DNA of 7,375 bases from Candidatus Egaibacter danicus (GCA_011391115.1 JAABRC010000095.1:1-7375), one strand, 5' to 3'. Shown: positions 1 through 6,298, counted from the stretch's first letter. The notes: a model not told the origin generated them from the letters alone. Numbers and translations: made by a program.

Positions 1-208
1 TCTCGCCCTGCCTGGCACGGATGGACGACGGGGTGAACCGCATCGCATCGTTCATGGACACCTCAATGGTGCGGCTGACATTGGCCGCCACGCCTGGCGC
101 GCCAATATTGGCGGCATCATGACCACCAGCATGACTGCCAGACGCATTGGCGCCACTGCCGAACACCAGCGCTGCTGATACAGCCATAAATTTGATTGAA
201 TTTTTCAA
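1..208 (-). CDS. Cupredoxin-like periplasmic copper protein (partial, 3' end outside window)
   Basis: This is the N-terminal 69 codons of a secreted protein. The chosen start is TTG at 208-206, because AAGGAG lies 5 nt upstream and the first residues (MKNSIKFMAV) form the basic end of a signal peptide. The next ATG, seven codons later, would remove those lysines. The hydrophobic segment ends at GANA, a likely signal peptidase I site. A short His/Gly segment follows (GSHAGGHDA), and then SRTIEVSMNDAMRFTPSSI, which resembles the first strands of the plastocyanin-like cupredoxins found in copper-resistance loci. The copper ligands of the cupredoxin fold would lie near the C-terminus, outside the window, so metal binding cannot be confirmed here. 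The gene starts only 20 nt after the multicopper oxidase stop and is probably in the same transcript. The likely role is periplasmic copper binding or electron transfer. Confidence 0.78.
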   Translation of the reverse strand, partial: MKNSIKFMAVSAALVFGSGANASGSHAGGHDAANIGAPGVAANVSRTIEVSMNDAMRFTPSSIRARQGE

Positions 209-228
209 GTTAACTCCTTTGAATGAAA

Positions 229-1641
229 TCAGTGAGATGAATGTCCCGAGGGTTTACGAATCTGGACTTCGGTGGTCGTGGGTGACGGTCTGGCAAGGGG
301 TGTGGACCCCTGCGTATCCGCCTTGAAACGCGCGGGGTCGGGAAGTGAACCGGTCCATTCAAATGCCACTGTTCCCGCCGGATGTTTGAACCAGCCAGGG
401 TCTTTGTAGTCACCCGGTTTCTGCGTCTTGCGAACTTTCAAAATGCTGAACATACCGCCCATTTCCACACCACCGAAGGGACCGGTGCCGGTCATCATGG
501 GCGCCGTGTTGTCGGGAATCTGCATTTCCATTTCCCCCATGTCGGCCATGCCGCGCTCGCCCATCACCATGTAGTCAGGGATGGCCTTCTGCATTCTTTT
601 GACCAGACCACGGTGGTCCACGCCGATGGTGGTGGGGACGTTGTGTCCCATGGCATTCATGGTGTGGTGGCTCTTGTGGCAATGGAATGCCCAGTCACCC
701 TCCTCATCGGCCACAAACTCGAATTGACGCATCTGACCCACACCAATGTCGGTAGTCACCTCTAACACGCGCGCGGCCAGGGGCCACGGCCCACCATCGC
801 TACCCGTGACCATGAACTCATGGCCATGCAGATGGATGGGATGGTTGGTCATGGTGAGGTTGCCCACGCGAATGCGCACCTTGTCGCCGTGGCGCACGTT
901 GAGCGTATCGATACCGGGGAACACCCTGCTGTTCCACGACCACAGGTTGAAGTCCAGCATGGTCATGGTTTTTGGCGTCATGCTGCCGGGGTCAATGTCA
1001 TAGGCATTGAGCAGAAACACAAAGTCACGGTCCACCTCGCTGATCAAAGGCGTTTTTACTTTGGGGTGTGTTATCCAGAAACCCATCATGCCCATGGCCA
1101 TTTGCGTCATTTCATCCGCATGCGGGTGGTACATGAAGGTACCCGGCCGGCGAGCCACAAACTCATAGACGAATGTTTTGCCGACACCAATTGACTTCTG
1201 CGTCAGGCCGGACACGCCGTCCATCCCGTTGGGCAAACGCTGGCCATGCCAATGCACGCTGGTGTGCTCCGGCAGCTTGTTGGTCACGAAGACCCTCACC
1301 CGGTCGCCCTCCACCACTTCGATGGTGGGGCCCGGGCTCTGCCCGTTGTAACCCCACATATTGGCTTTGAATCCAGGTGTCATCTCGCGCACCACAGGCT
1401 CGGCCACAAGGTGGAACTCCTTGACGCCGTTGTTCATCCGCCAGGGCAGCGTCCAGCCGTTCAGCGTGACCACCGGGTTGTAAGGGCGGCCAGTGTCAGG
1501 CACCAGCGGGGGCATGGTGTCGGGACTGGCCTGCAGCACGGGTTCTGGCAGTGCTGCCATGGCCACACGGCTGACGCTGGCTGCGGCAACAGCACCGGCC
1601 ACTGTGGCAGCGGTGCCATTAAAAAAATTGCGTCGATTCAT
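229..1641 (-). CDS. Tat-exported two-domain multicopper oxidase (copper oxidase)
   Basis: A 470-residue multicopper oxidase, probably a periplasmic Cu(I)/phenol oxidase in copper tolerance. ATG at 1641 is chosen because AAGGA sits just upstream and the protein then begins MNRRNFF, a twin-arginine signal followed by an Ala-rich hydrophobic stretch; a longer in-frame extension to 1785 adds only non-signal residues. Copper ligands are complete: HWH (H130, H132), HPH (H172, H174), HPIHLH (H267, H270, H272) and HCHxxxHxxxxM (H320, C321, H322, H326, M331), giving a trinuclear centre plus a type-1 site with Met as axial ligand. Only about 95 residues separate HPH from HPIHLH, too few for the middle cupredoxin domain of CueO-type enzymes, so this looks like a two-domain enzyme with type-1 copper in the second domain. 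Residues 350-400 are Met-rich, as in copper-handling oxidases. The gene lies 37 nt after the TolC-like gene and 20 nt before the cupredoxin. Confidence 0.93.
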   Translation of the reverse strand: MNRRNFFNGTAATVAGAVAAASVSRVAMAALPEPVLQASPDTMPPLVPDTGRPYNPVVTLNGWTLPWRMNNGVKEFHLVAEPVVREMTPGFKANMWGYNGQSPGPTIEVVEGDRVRVFVTNKLPEHTSVHWHGQRLPNGMDGVSGLTQKSIGVGKTFVYEFVARRPGTFMYHPHADEMTQMAMGMMGFWITHPKVKTPLISEVDRDFVFLLNAYDIDPGSMTPKTMTMLDFNLWSWNSRVFPGIDTLNVRHGDKVRIRVGNLTMTNHPIHLHGHEFMVTGSDGGPWPLAARVLEVTTDIGVGQMRQFEFVADEEGDWAFHCHKSHHTMNAMGHNVPTTIGVDHRGLVKRMQKAIPDYMVMGERGMADMGEMEMQIPDNTAPMMTGTGPFGGVEMGGMFSILKVRKTQKPGDYKDPGWFKHPAGTVAFEWTGSLPDPARFKADTQGSTPLARPSPTTTEVQIRKPSGHSSH

Positions 1642-1678
1642 GAATCGTTCCTTGAATGGGTAAGTAAGCTGATGACCA

Positions 1679-2857
1679 TCAATGCGACGCGGAGGTCGCG
1701 CCGGGCGCAGCAACAGCGGATTCGCCAGCAGCACTTTTGAGGCCATCCATCGGAGCACCTGCCAGCAGCGCCTGCAGATCGGCATGGGCCAGCCAAAAGT
1801 CCCGATGCGCCATCACAGCAGCCTGGGATGTCAATGTGCGGGCCTGGCTGTCAACCAATACATCAAAGATGCTGGTCAACATGCCGTTGTATCGGAGCAC
1901 CAGTTCATCATGGACAAACGTTCGAAGCGGCAGTACTTCCACCTGCAGATGCCGGGCAATGTCAAAAGCCGTGCGGTACGCAAAATAAGCTTCACGTGCC
2001 TGGCTACGCAATTTGACTGCCGTAGAGCGAACGCTGGCTGCATCACCAACCGCATCCCACAGATCATCTGCGTGGGAGAACTTCGCCTGGCCCTGCTTGA
2101 GTTGCCATTGCGCCCTGGCAACGCTCAAATCCGAACGGGCCTGCAGCGCGAGCGCTTCAACGTCTGGCACCTCAATCGCCTGCATCGGCAATGCCGGCAA
2201 TCCGGTTTCAAGCTGATACCGGGCTTGTGCGCCCCATAGACCGAGAACAACGGTCAGGTTTTCACGAGCGGCCAGCGCACTGTTGCGTGATCGGGCTAAA
2301 GCCACCGCGGACTCCGACAAGGCCAACTGCGCACGGGCCTGGGTCAGCTTGCTGACATTGCCCACCTGCGTCATGCGCCGTGTCAGGTCTGTGCTGGTCT
2401 CCAGCGTATTTTTGGCCTCTTCCAGCAACTGTGCGGACCGCTCGGCAGCCACCGCTGAGACCCACGCTTTGTAGGCCCGGGCGGACAGCACCGTGATGGC
2501 CTGGCGCATCTTCAGTTTGGCAGGGTTGTCTGAGCGAACGGCATCGCTGATGGACGACCCGGCAGCACCCATGGTAACCTGAAGGTCCGGGTTGTTGAGC
2601 ACCGCAATGCGAACAGCGGCATCGGCCGACAGCGGCTTTTGCAGCAGCGCACGCACCTCCTCTGCGGTGTCCAGCGTCGGGCGCGGGAGCACCACGGTAC
2701 CGGGCTGGGTACCAATGATCAGGCCTTGCACGCTGGCCTGCAGGTCGGTCAGCCCCCCGTCGGGTGGTGGAGCCGTCAGTGCCGCGCCTGCCGCTGTTGC
2801 CAGAAAAAGGCTGGTCAGCGTTGATCGAAGTGCTTTGGGCGAGATCAGGACGATCAT
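1679..2857 (-). CDS. TolC-family protein, apparently lacking both beta-barrel segments
   Basis: A 392-residue protein of the outer-membrane-efflux (TolC/OMF) family. The start is ATG at 2857, which overlaps the upstream stop as ATGA with AAGGGG 8 nt before it, implying translational coupling; an in-frame ATG at 2878 is less likely. An N-terminal hydrophobic segment (LTSLFLATAAGAALTA) looks like a signal peptide, but there is no lipobox cysteine. Two TolC-type helical repeats are clear: residues about 80-215 (LNNPDLQ, AWVSAVAAE, VGNVSKLTQARAQLAL, VVLGLWG) and about 235-368 (SDLSVARAQ, REAYFAYRTAFDIARH, VLPLR, LRYNGMLTSIFDVL, FWLAHADLQALL). In relatives each repeat carries a 40-50 residue beta-strand segment after the first helix. 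Here residues about 108-118 and 258-275 run straight from helix to helix. The family normally has 430-490 residues, so the shortfall fits two missing segments. Family assignment is confident; channel function is doubtful. Confidence 0.85.
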   Translation of the reverse strand: MIVLISPKALRSTLTSLFLATAAGAALTAPPPDGGLTDLQASVQGLIIGTQPGTVVLPRPTLDTAEEVRALLQKPLSADAAVRIAVLNNPDLQVTMGAAGSSISDAVRSDNPAKLKMRQAITVLSARAYKAWVSAVAAERSAQLLEEAKNTLETSTDLTRRMTQVGNVSKLTQARAQLALSESAVALARSRNSALAARENLTVVLGLWGAQARYQLETGLPALPMQAIEVPDVEALALQARSDLSVARAQWQLKQGQAKFSHADDLWDAVGDAASVRSTAVKLRSQAREAYFAYRTAFDIARHLQVEVLPLRTFVHDELVLRYNGMLTSIFDVLVDSQARTLTSQAAVMAHRDFWLAHADLQALLAGAPMDGLKSAAGESAVAAPGATSASH

Positions 2858-3228
2858 GGCTTCGTCCCCTTGCAGCAAGGCATATCAGGCATGCCAGAGG
2901 GAACAGGTTTCTGTCGCACCTGCTCTTCCTCCCACTTCAGAAGGTCGACATGACCTCGCTTGAATTGCCCCACAGTGGCATTGGCGGCCCGCCAATCAAC
3001 TACTGCCTGCTCGATACCGGTAGGCAGACCGTCAAAGCTTGATTGATATTGCGCTTTCGGCACTGGTGTGCCAGGTGCGCTGGCCTCCAGTGTGGGTGCG
3101 AGTTCGATACGAACGCTACCCGGCGCCTGGGCTTGCGCCAGGCCCAAAATCCCCCCCCACACCATAGCGGTAATTCCCCTGATCGCGGCAACTCGAACTA
3201 CGCGGCGCCGTGTTGACAAATGTGACAT
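2854..3228 (-). CDS. Small secreted copper-locus protein ending in MPDMPCC
   Basis: A 124-residue predicted periplasmic protein. ATG at 3228 is chosen because AGGAG lies 6 nt upstream and gives a signal peptide: basic MSHLSTRRRVVRVAAIRG, a hydrophobic core, then AQAQA with cleavage likely after residue 33 or 35. The mature part has a Pro/Ala-rich linker (about 40-60), then YQSSFDGLP and VVDWRAANATVGQFKRGH (about 61-93). This pattern resembles the short 'hypothetical' proteins that recur beside TolC/RND or copper oxidase genes in Burkholderiales. The C-terminus MPDMPCCKGTKP offers two Met and two adjacent Cys, a plausible Cu(I) site, though this is inference. The gene overlaps the TolC-like gene as ATGA, so the two are probably made in fixed proportion. 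A run of eight G on the coding strand (3151-3158) lies in the signal-peptide region. No defined function is known to me. Confidence 0.8.
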   Translation of the reverse strand: MSHLSTRRRVVRVAAIRGITAMVWGGILGLAQAQAPGSVRIELAPTLEASAPGTPVPKAQYQSSFDGLPTGIEQAVVDWRAANATVGQFKRGHVDLLKWEEEQVRQKPVPSGMPDMPCCKGTKP

Positions 3229-3245
3229 TTCAAACTCCTGATAGA

Positions 3246-3255
3246 CGTCATGACG
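3246..3255. promoter_or_regulatory. 10-bp palindrome CGTCATGACG upstream of the small MPDMPCC protein
   Basis: A perfect 10-bp palindrome lies directly upstream of the Shine-Dalgarno of the 2854-3228 gene (AGGAG at about 3234-3238). It could be a short operator or an mRNA element, but palindromes of this length also occur by chance. A run of eight A on the plus strand (3262-3269) is adjacent. Confidence 0.2.
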
Positions 3256-3321
3256 ACTGCCAAAAAAAACTGCGCCGGGTACTGGCTGAATGCACCAGCC
3301 GGGCGTAGATCGGCAAAGTAC

Positions 3322-3338
3322 AGGCCCAGTTAGGGCCT
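3322..3338 (-). terminator. Possible weak attenuator hairpin between the first two copper genes
   Basis: The 6-bp arms AGGCCC and GGGCCT enclose a 5-nt loop just after the CxxC-protein stop. On the minus strand the stem is followed by TGTACTTTG rather than a true T-run, so it may be a partial terminator or an mRNA-stabilising hairpin that separates expression of the first gene from the rest. Evidence is weak. Confidence 0.25.
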
Positions 3339-3343
3339 TGCGA

Positions 3344-3736
3344 TCAGGAAATGGGAGGTTTTTGGCCCAGCGCGAGTTCTGCGCTGGCATAGATCGATGC
3401 TGCCTGCGGCGGGACAGCAAAGGGAAACGCGCGGATGCTCTCCTGCGTAAACGAGGGCTCTATGGCAGCAACGGAAGAGCACACCTGGCAAGAGATACAG
3501 GTATCGCAATCGCTGTCCAAGCCACTGTCTTCGGCAGCCTCGTGCTGCAATACAGCCGCTACCGGCTCACCCATTTCATGGCAATTCACATTTGCTTGAA
3601 CTTGAGTTGATGACGGCACCGGTGCCGCCATTGCATGATGTGCCGCCTGCGCGGCCATCTGAACCGACATGACATCACCGGCCCAGCTACGCACAGGCAA
3701 CAGGGCAATCAGGATGAGCGAAATGATGAGGCGCAC
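3344..3736 (-). CDS. Small secreted protein with CxxCxxCxxC cluster
   Basis: A 130-residue predicted periplasmic protein and the first gene of the leftward copper set. The start is GTG at 3736. It is the only reasonable start that keeps the signal peptide (MRLIISLILIALLPVRSWAG, cleavage likely after SWA), and an in-frame stop lies seven codons upstream. No good Shine-Dalgarno sequence precedes it, so the exact start is less certain than the gene. The mature protein has HH at 33-34, CHE at 52-54, H65, and a regular cluster C77-xx-C80-xx-C83-xx-C86 (CDTCISCQVC). The Cys/His layout recalls the small DUF2946-like proteins near czc/cus/cop genes of betaproteobacteria, but I cannot assign a family firmly. 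Binding of Cu or another soft metal is the likely role, by inference. The tail (87-130) has no recognised motif. A 115-nt gap separates it from the next gene. Confidence 0.72.
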   Translation of the reverse strand: MRLIISLILIALLPVRSWAGDVMSVQMAAQAAHHAMAAPVPSSTQVQANVNCHEMGEPVAAVLQHEAAEDSGLDSDCDTCISCQVCSSVAAIEPSFTQESIRAFPFAVPPQAASIYASAELALGQKPPIS

Positions 3737-3837
3737 AAGTTGGATGATACCGGGTCAGCCCGAAAGTTCCGCCGGCCGAATGCTCCCGACAGCGCCAGCC
3801 GGGATCAGCCCATCCACCAGTCGCTTTTGGCTTCAAC

Positions 3838-3866
3838 AACGTAAATTCAACAAATTTACATGTCAA
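3838..3866 (-). promoter_or_regulatory. Candidate promoter/operator of the copper gene set
   Basis: On the minus strand a consensus -35 box TTGACA (3866-3861) is followed 17 nt later by TACGTT (3843-3838), a poor -10. The spacer is almost filled by a perfect inverted repeat, GTAAATT (3841-3847), CAACA, AATTTAC (3853-3859). The ACATGT core at 3858-3863 forms a second, overlapping symmetric element. A dyad lying between -35 and -10 is typical of repressor or MerR-type control, and a weak -10 is typical of activated promoters. I do not recognise the dyad as a CueR or known CopR/CusR box, so the regulator is unassigned. The first gene's GTG is about 100 nt downstream. Confidence 0.5.
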
Positions 3867-3929
3867 ATCGGCCTTTATTCCTCGTCGAATATGCGTGAAT
3901 AGCTATCATTTTTGTAGCATTTTGCGTGA

Positions 3930-3962
3930 TTGATATGGTGGGCATGCGTGTGGGTGTATAAC
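3930..3962 (+). promoter_or_regulatory. Weak candidate promoter for the YebC-family gene
   Basis: TATAAC at 3957-3962 is a good -10 match. The best -35-like hexamer, TTGATA (3930-3935), is 21 nt away, longer than ideal. The leader to the ATG at 4032 would be about 65 nt. This is a guess based on consensus only. The rest of 3867-4031 shows no gene. Confidence 0.25.
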
Positions 3963-4031
3963 CTAGTCCCTCCCAACCACACCAATATGGTCAGGCGCAT
4001 ACCTGCGCTGTAACAACAAGGAATTTCAGAC

Positions 4032-4745
4032 ATGGGCGCGCAGTGGAAAGCAAAAGGCAAGGAACTGGCAGCCAATGCCAAGGGACGCGTATTTGGCAAA
4101 TTGTCCAAAGACATCATGATCGCGGCACGCAGTGGCGCCGACCCCGCTGCCAACGCACGCCTGCGCCTGCTGGTGGAGCAGGCCCGCAAGGTGTCCATGC
4201 CCAAGGACACGCTGGATCGGGCCATCAAGAAAGGTGCTGGCCTGACCGGCGAGGCCGTCAATTTTGAACGTGTGATTTACGAAGGCTTTGCGCCGCACCA
4301 GGTGCCGGTGATGGTCGAATGCCTGACCGACAACGTGAACCGCACCGCTCCTGAAATGCGTGTGCTGTTCCGCAAGGGGCAGCTCGGCACGTCAGGCTCG
4401 GTAGCGTGGGACTTTGACTACGTGGGCATGATCGAAGCCGAACCCGCCGCAGCGGGTGCCGACGCCGAAGTGGCCGCCATCGAAGCGGGTGCACAAGACT
4501 TTGAGGCCGGTGACGAAGAGGGAACAACCCTGTTTCTGACCGACGCCACCGATCTGGACCTGGTCAGCCGTGCGCTGCCCACCCACGGCTTCAACGTGCT
4601 GTCAGCCAAACTGGGCTACAAGCCCAAAAACCCGGTCAACCCGGCCAGCCTGAGCGCCGAACATCTGGAGGAAGTAGAAGCCTTCCTGGCCGCGATTGAC
4701 GCGAATGACGATGTGCAGAATGTGTTTGTGGGCCTGGCGAGCTGA
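4032..4745 (+). CDS. YebC/PmpR (TACO1) family protein
   Basis: A 237-residue member of the YebC/PmpR/TACO1 family, close to full family length. ATG at 4032 has AAGGAA 8 nt upstream. Recognisable blocks are [19 protein letters not shown] (about 17-35), [34 protein letters not shown] (37-70), [11 protein letters not shown] (78-88), [18 protein letters not shown] (93-110), [13 protein letters not shown] (116-128) and the C-terminal [10 protein letters not shown]. The N-terminus reads [11 protein letters not shown] in place of the usual AGHSKWANIKHRK, which marks the alternative subfamily common in proteobacteria rather than canonical YebC. Family members were first called transcriptional regulators; TACO1 and some bacterial members act in translation, including at polyproline stalls. 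Which role applies here is unknown. The gene is divergent from the copper genes with nothing else suggesting a functional link. Confidence 0.95.
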   Translation: MGAQWKAKGKELAANAKGRVFGKLSKDIMIAARSGADPAANARLRLLVEQARKVSMPKDTLDRAIKKGAGLTGEAVNFERVIYEGFAPHQVPVMVECLTDNVNRTAPEMRVLFRKGQLGTSGSVAWDFDYVGMIEAEPAAAGADAEVAAIEAGAQDFEAGDEEGTTLFLTDATDLDLVSRALPTHGFNVLSAKLGYKPKNPVNPASLSAEHLEEVEAFLAAIDANDDVQNVFVGLAS

Positions 4746-4776
4746 CGGGTTGATTTCAGCTACCCGTTTGCTTCTT
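4744..4776 (+). terminator. Weak hairpin terminator after the YebC-family gene
   Basis: Arms ACGGGT (4745-4750) and ACCCGT (4762-4767) pair perfectly across an 11-nt loop, followed by TTGCTTCTTA. The stem overlaps the stop codon and the T-run is imperfect. It also sits between two convergent genes, so it may help insulate both. Confidence 0.4.
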
Positions 4777-5023
4777 ACCGGTAAAACGCTTCGACCTTGC
4801 CCTTGAGCTTGATCAGCAGCGGTTTGCCCTTGCGATCCACCGTCTTGCCAGCGGGCACCTTCACCCAGCCTTCACTGATGCAGTATTCCTCGACATCCAT
4901 GCGCTCCCTGTCATTGAATCGGATGCCGATGTCATGTTCGAACACGGCAGCAATGTGAAAAGGGCTGCGCGGGTCAATGGACAGGTGATCGGGCAAAGGG
5001 GGGCGTTGAGTGATTTCGGTCAT
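4775..5023 (-). CDS. DUF3297 family protein
   Basis: An 82-residue soluble protein with no signal peptide or membrane segment. The whole chain matches the pattern I know for DUF3297: PPLPDHLSIDPRSPFHIAAVFEHDIGIRFN (8-37), ERMDVEEYCISEGWVKVPAGKTVDRKGKPL (40-69), then LKGKVEAFYR at the end. Its function is not established in anything I know. Start ATG at 5023 is preceded by an A-rich run with only a weak Shine-Dalgarno (AAAGA). It follows the FAD monooxygenase by 28 nt on the same strand and is probably co-transcribed with it. Its 3' end converges on the YebC-family gene, 29 nt beyond that gene's stop. Confidence 0.9.
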   Translation of the reverse strand: MTEITQRPPLPDHLSIDPRSPFHIAAVFEHDIGIRFNDRERMDVEEYCISEGWVKVPAGKTVDRKGKPLLIKLKGKVEAFYR

Positions 5024-5051
5024 GGGTATCTTTTTTTGTGATCAGCGCCGT

Positions 5052-6260
5052 TTATAGCAAATCGCCGTCTTGACCCCGATACAGCCAGGGCAAATCCAGC
5101 AATCGCTCCCCCAGCAGCCCCAGCGATACATCGCGTCCCCAGCGCATCAGACCACTGGCGTGGAAAATCTCGCCATTGCGGATAGATCTCGCCTGCACGC
5201 GGGCGTTGCGCTGCCAGCGGGCATGTGCGAACTGGCTGAGCGCTGTGGACACGTCATCCACTCCGGGTTGGCTCAACATCACCCGTTCCAGCTCGGCCGC
5301 ATCTTCAATGGCCATGCCGGCGCCCTGCGCCAGATACGGCCGCATGGGGTGCGCCGCGTCGCCCACCAGCACCACCCTTCCGCTGAAGTGTTCATGCGCG
5401 CCCGCCATGGGGTTGCGGTCACACAGGGCCCACAGCCGCCAGCCATCCACGGCATTGATCACGTCCTGCAGCGCTGTGCAGGTGCCGGCCAATGACGTGC
5501 GCAGCCCGGCCGCAGTGGCGTTCTGGTCCCAGTTGGTGGGGTCAGACGCGGCCTTGCTGTTGCCACCGTCCTGCACAATGGCCACCACATTAAGCCACTC
5601 GCCACGGCGCACCGGGTATTGCACCACATGCAGGCGCGGCCCCAGCCACACGGTGACCTGCTGGCTGCGCAGGCGTTCAGGCAACGCCGCCTGCGCAACC
5701 AGCGCACGGTAGGCCAGATGCCCGGTGACACGCGGCGGCCCGTCATTCAATAGCCAATGGCGCAACGGGCTCCACAGGCCATCCGCCCCCACCAGCAGGT
5801 CGCCTTCGATACTGGCACCTTCGCGAGGACGCACCAGCACACGCTGCTCATTCTGGATGAACCCGGTCAGCTCGCAGTCCAGGTGCAGCCCGGCAGTGGC
5901 CTGCTGTTTCACGGCTTGCAGCAGCAAGCCCAGAATGTCCGCACGGTGAATGGTGGCGTAGGGTGCGCCATAGCGCTGGCGGGCTGTGTCGCCCAGCGGC
6001 AGCACGCCCAGTTCCCGGCCCGAGCTGGCATTGCGCACCTGCAGGTGTGATGGAAATGCGGCCACCCGGGCCAGCGCGTCGGCAAGACCCCATCCATGCA
6101 GCACGCGGGTGACGTTGGGCCCCATCTGGATGCCGGCACCTACCTCGCTGAACTCCGCGGCGCGCTCAAACAGCTGTACACCCCAGCCCGCGCGGCCCAA
6201 CGCAAACGCCGCCGCCAGGCCACCAATGCCACCACCTGCAATCAACGCTGCTTTTCCCAT
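5052..6260 (-). CDS. FAD-dependent monooxygenase (salicylate / 3-hydroxybenzoate hydroxylase-like)
   Basis: A 402-residue class A flavoprotein monooxygenase, a normal length for the group. Motifs in order are the Rossmann GGGIGGLAAA (9-18) with FAD-ribose acidic E32 (LFER); the NAD(P)H/FAD DG motif GADGLWSPLR (158-167); and the GD motif VGDAAHPMRPYLAQGAGMAIEDA (D301). The last block is close to the salicylate hydroxylase and 3-hydroxybenzoate 6-hydroxylase pattern, so a para- or ortho-hydroxylation of a phenolic acid with NAD(P)H and O2 is likely. Substrate cannot be read from sequence, and no ring-cleavage or transport genes lie nearby to help. ATG at 6260 starts directly on the Rossmann strand (MGKAALIAGGG); the Shine-Dalgarno is poor. 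It is followed at 28 nt by the DUF3297 gene. There is no signal peptide, so it is cytoplasmic. Confidence 0.92.
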   Translation of the reverse strand: MGKAALIAGGGIGGLAAAFALGRAGWGVQLFERAAEFSEVGAGIQMGPNVTRVLHGWGLADALARVAAFPSHLQVRNASSGRELGVLPLGDTARQRYGAPYATIHRADILGLLLQAVKQQATAGLHLDCELTGFIQNEQRVLVRPREGASIEGDLLVGADGLWSPLRHWLLNDGPPRVTGHLAYRALVAQAALPERLRSQQVTVWLGPRLHVVQYPVRRGEWLNVVAIVQDGGNSKAASDPTNWDQNATAAGLRTSLAGTCTALQDVINAVDGWRLWALCDRNPMAGAHEHFSGRVVLVGDAAHPMRPYLAQGAGMAIEDAAELERVMLSQPGVDDVSTALSQFAHARWQRNARVQARSIRNGEIFHASGLMRWGRDVSLGLLGERLLDLPWLYRGQDGDLL

Positions 6261-6298
6261 ATTGTTCGAAATTGTGACCGCTTCGGGAAACGCTATGC

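Noticed and set aside
1246..1740. 164-codon plus-strand frame (and others at 382-765 and 820-1194)
   Set aside because: All are antisense to the multicopper oxidase and are His-rich because they mirror its codons; no recognisable domain.
1642..1785. N-terminal extension of the multicopper oxidase by 48 codons
   Set aside because: It would bury the twin-arginine signal MNRRNFF and overlap the TolC-like gene; the ATG at 1641 has its own AAGGA.
3262..3300. GGCTG/CAGCC hairpin followed by a T8 run on the minus strand, as an intrinsic terminator
   Set aside because: The stem is only 5 bp and is separated from the T-run by about 14 nt, so it does not have terminator geometry.
3229..3420. N-terminal extension of the small MPDMPCC protein by 64 codons
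   Set aside because: The extension lacks signal features and overlaps the CxxC-protein gene; ATG at 3228 has a well-placed AGGAG and starts a signal peptide.
3875..4298. Minus-strand frames of 128 and 90 codons upstream of and inside the YebC-family gene
   Set aside because: They are antisense to the conserved YebC-type coding sequence and include promoter DNA; no motif in the product.
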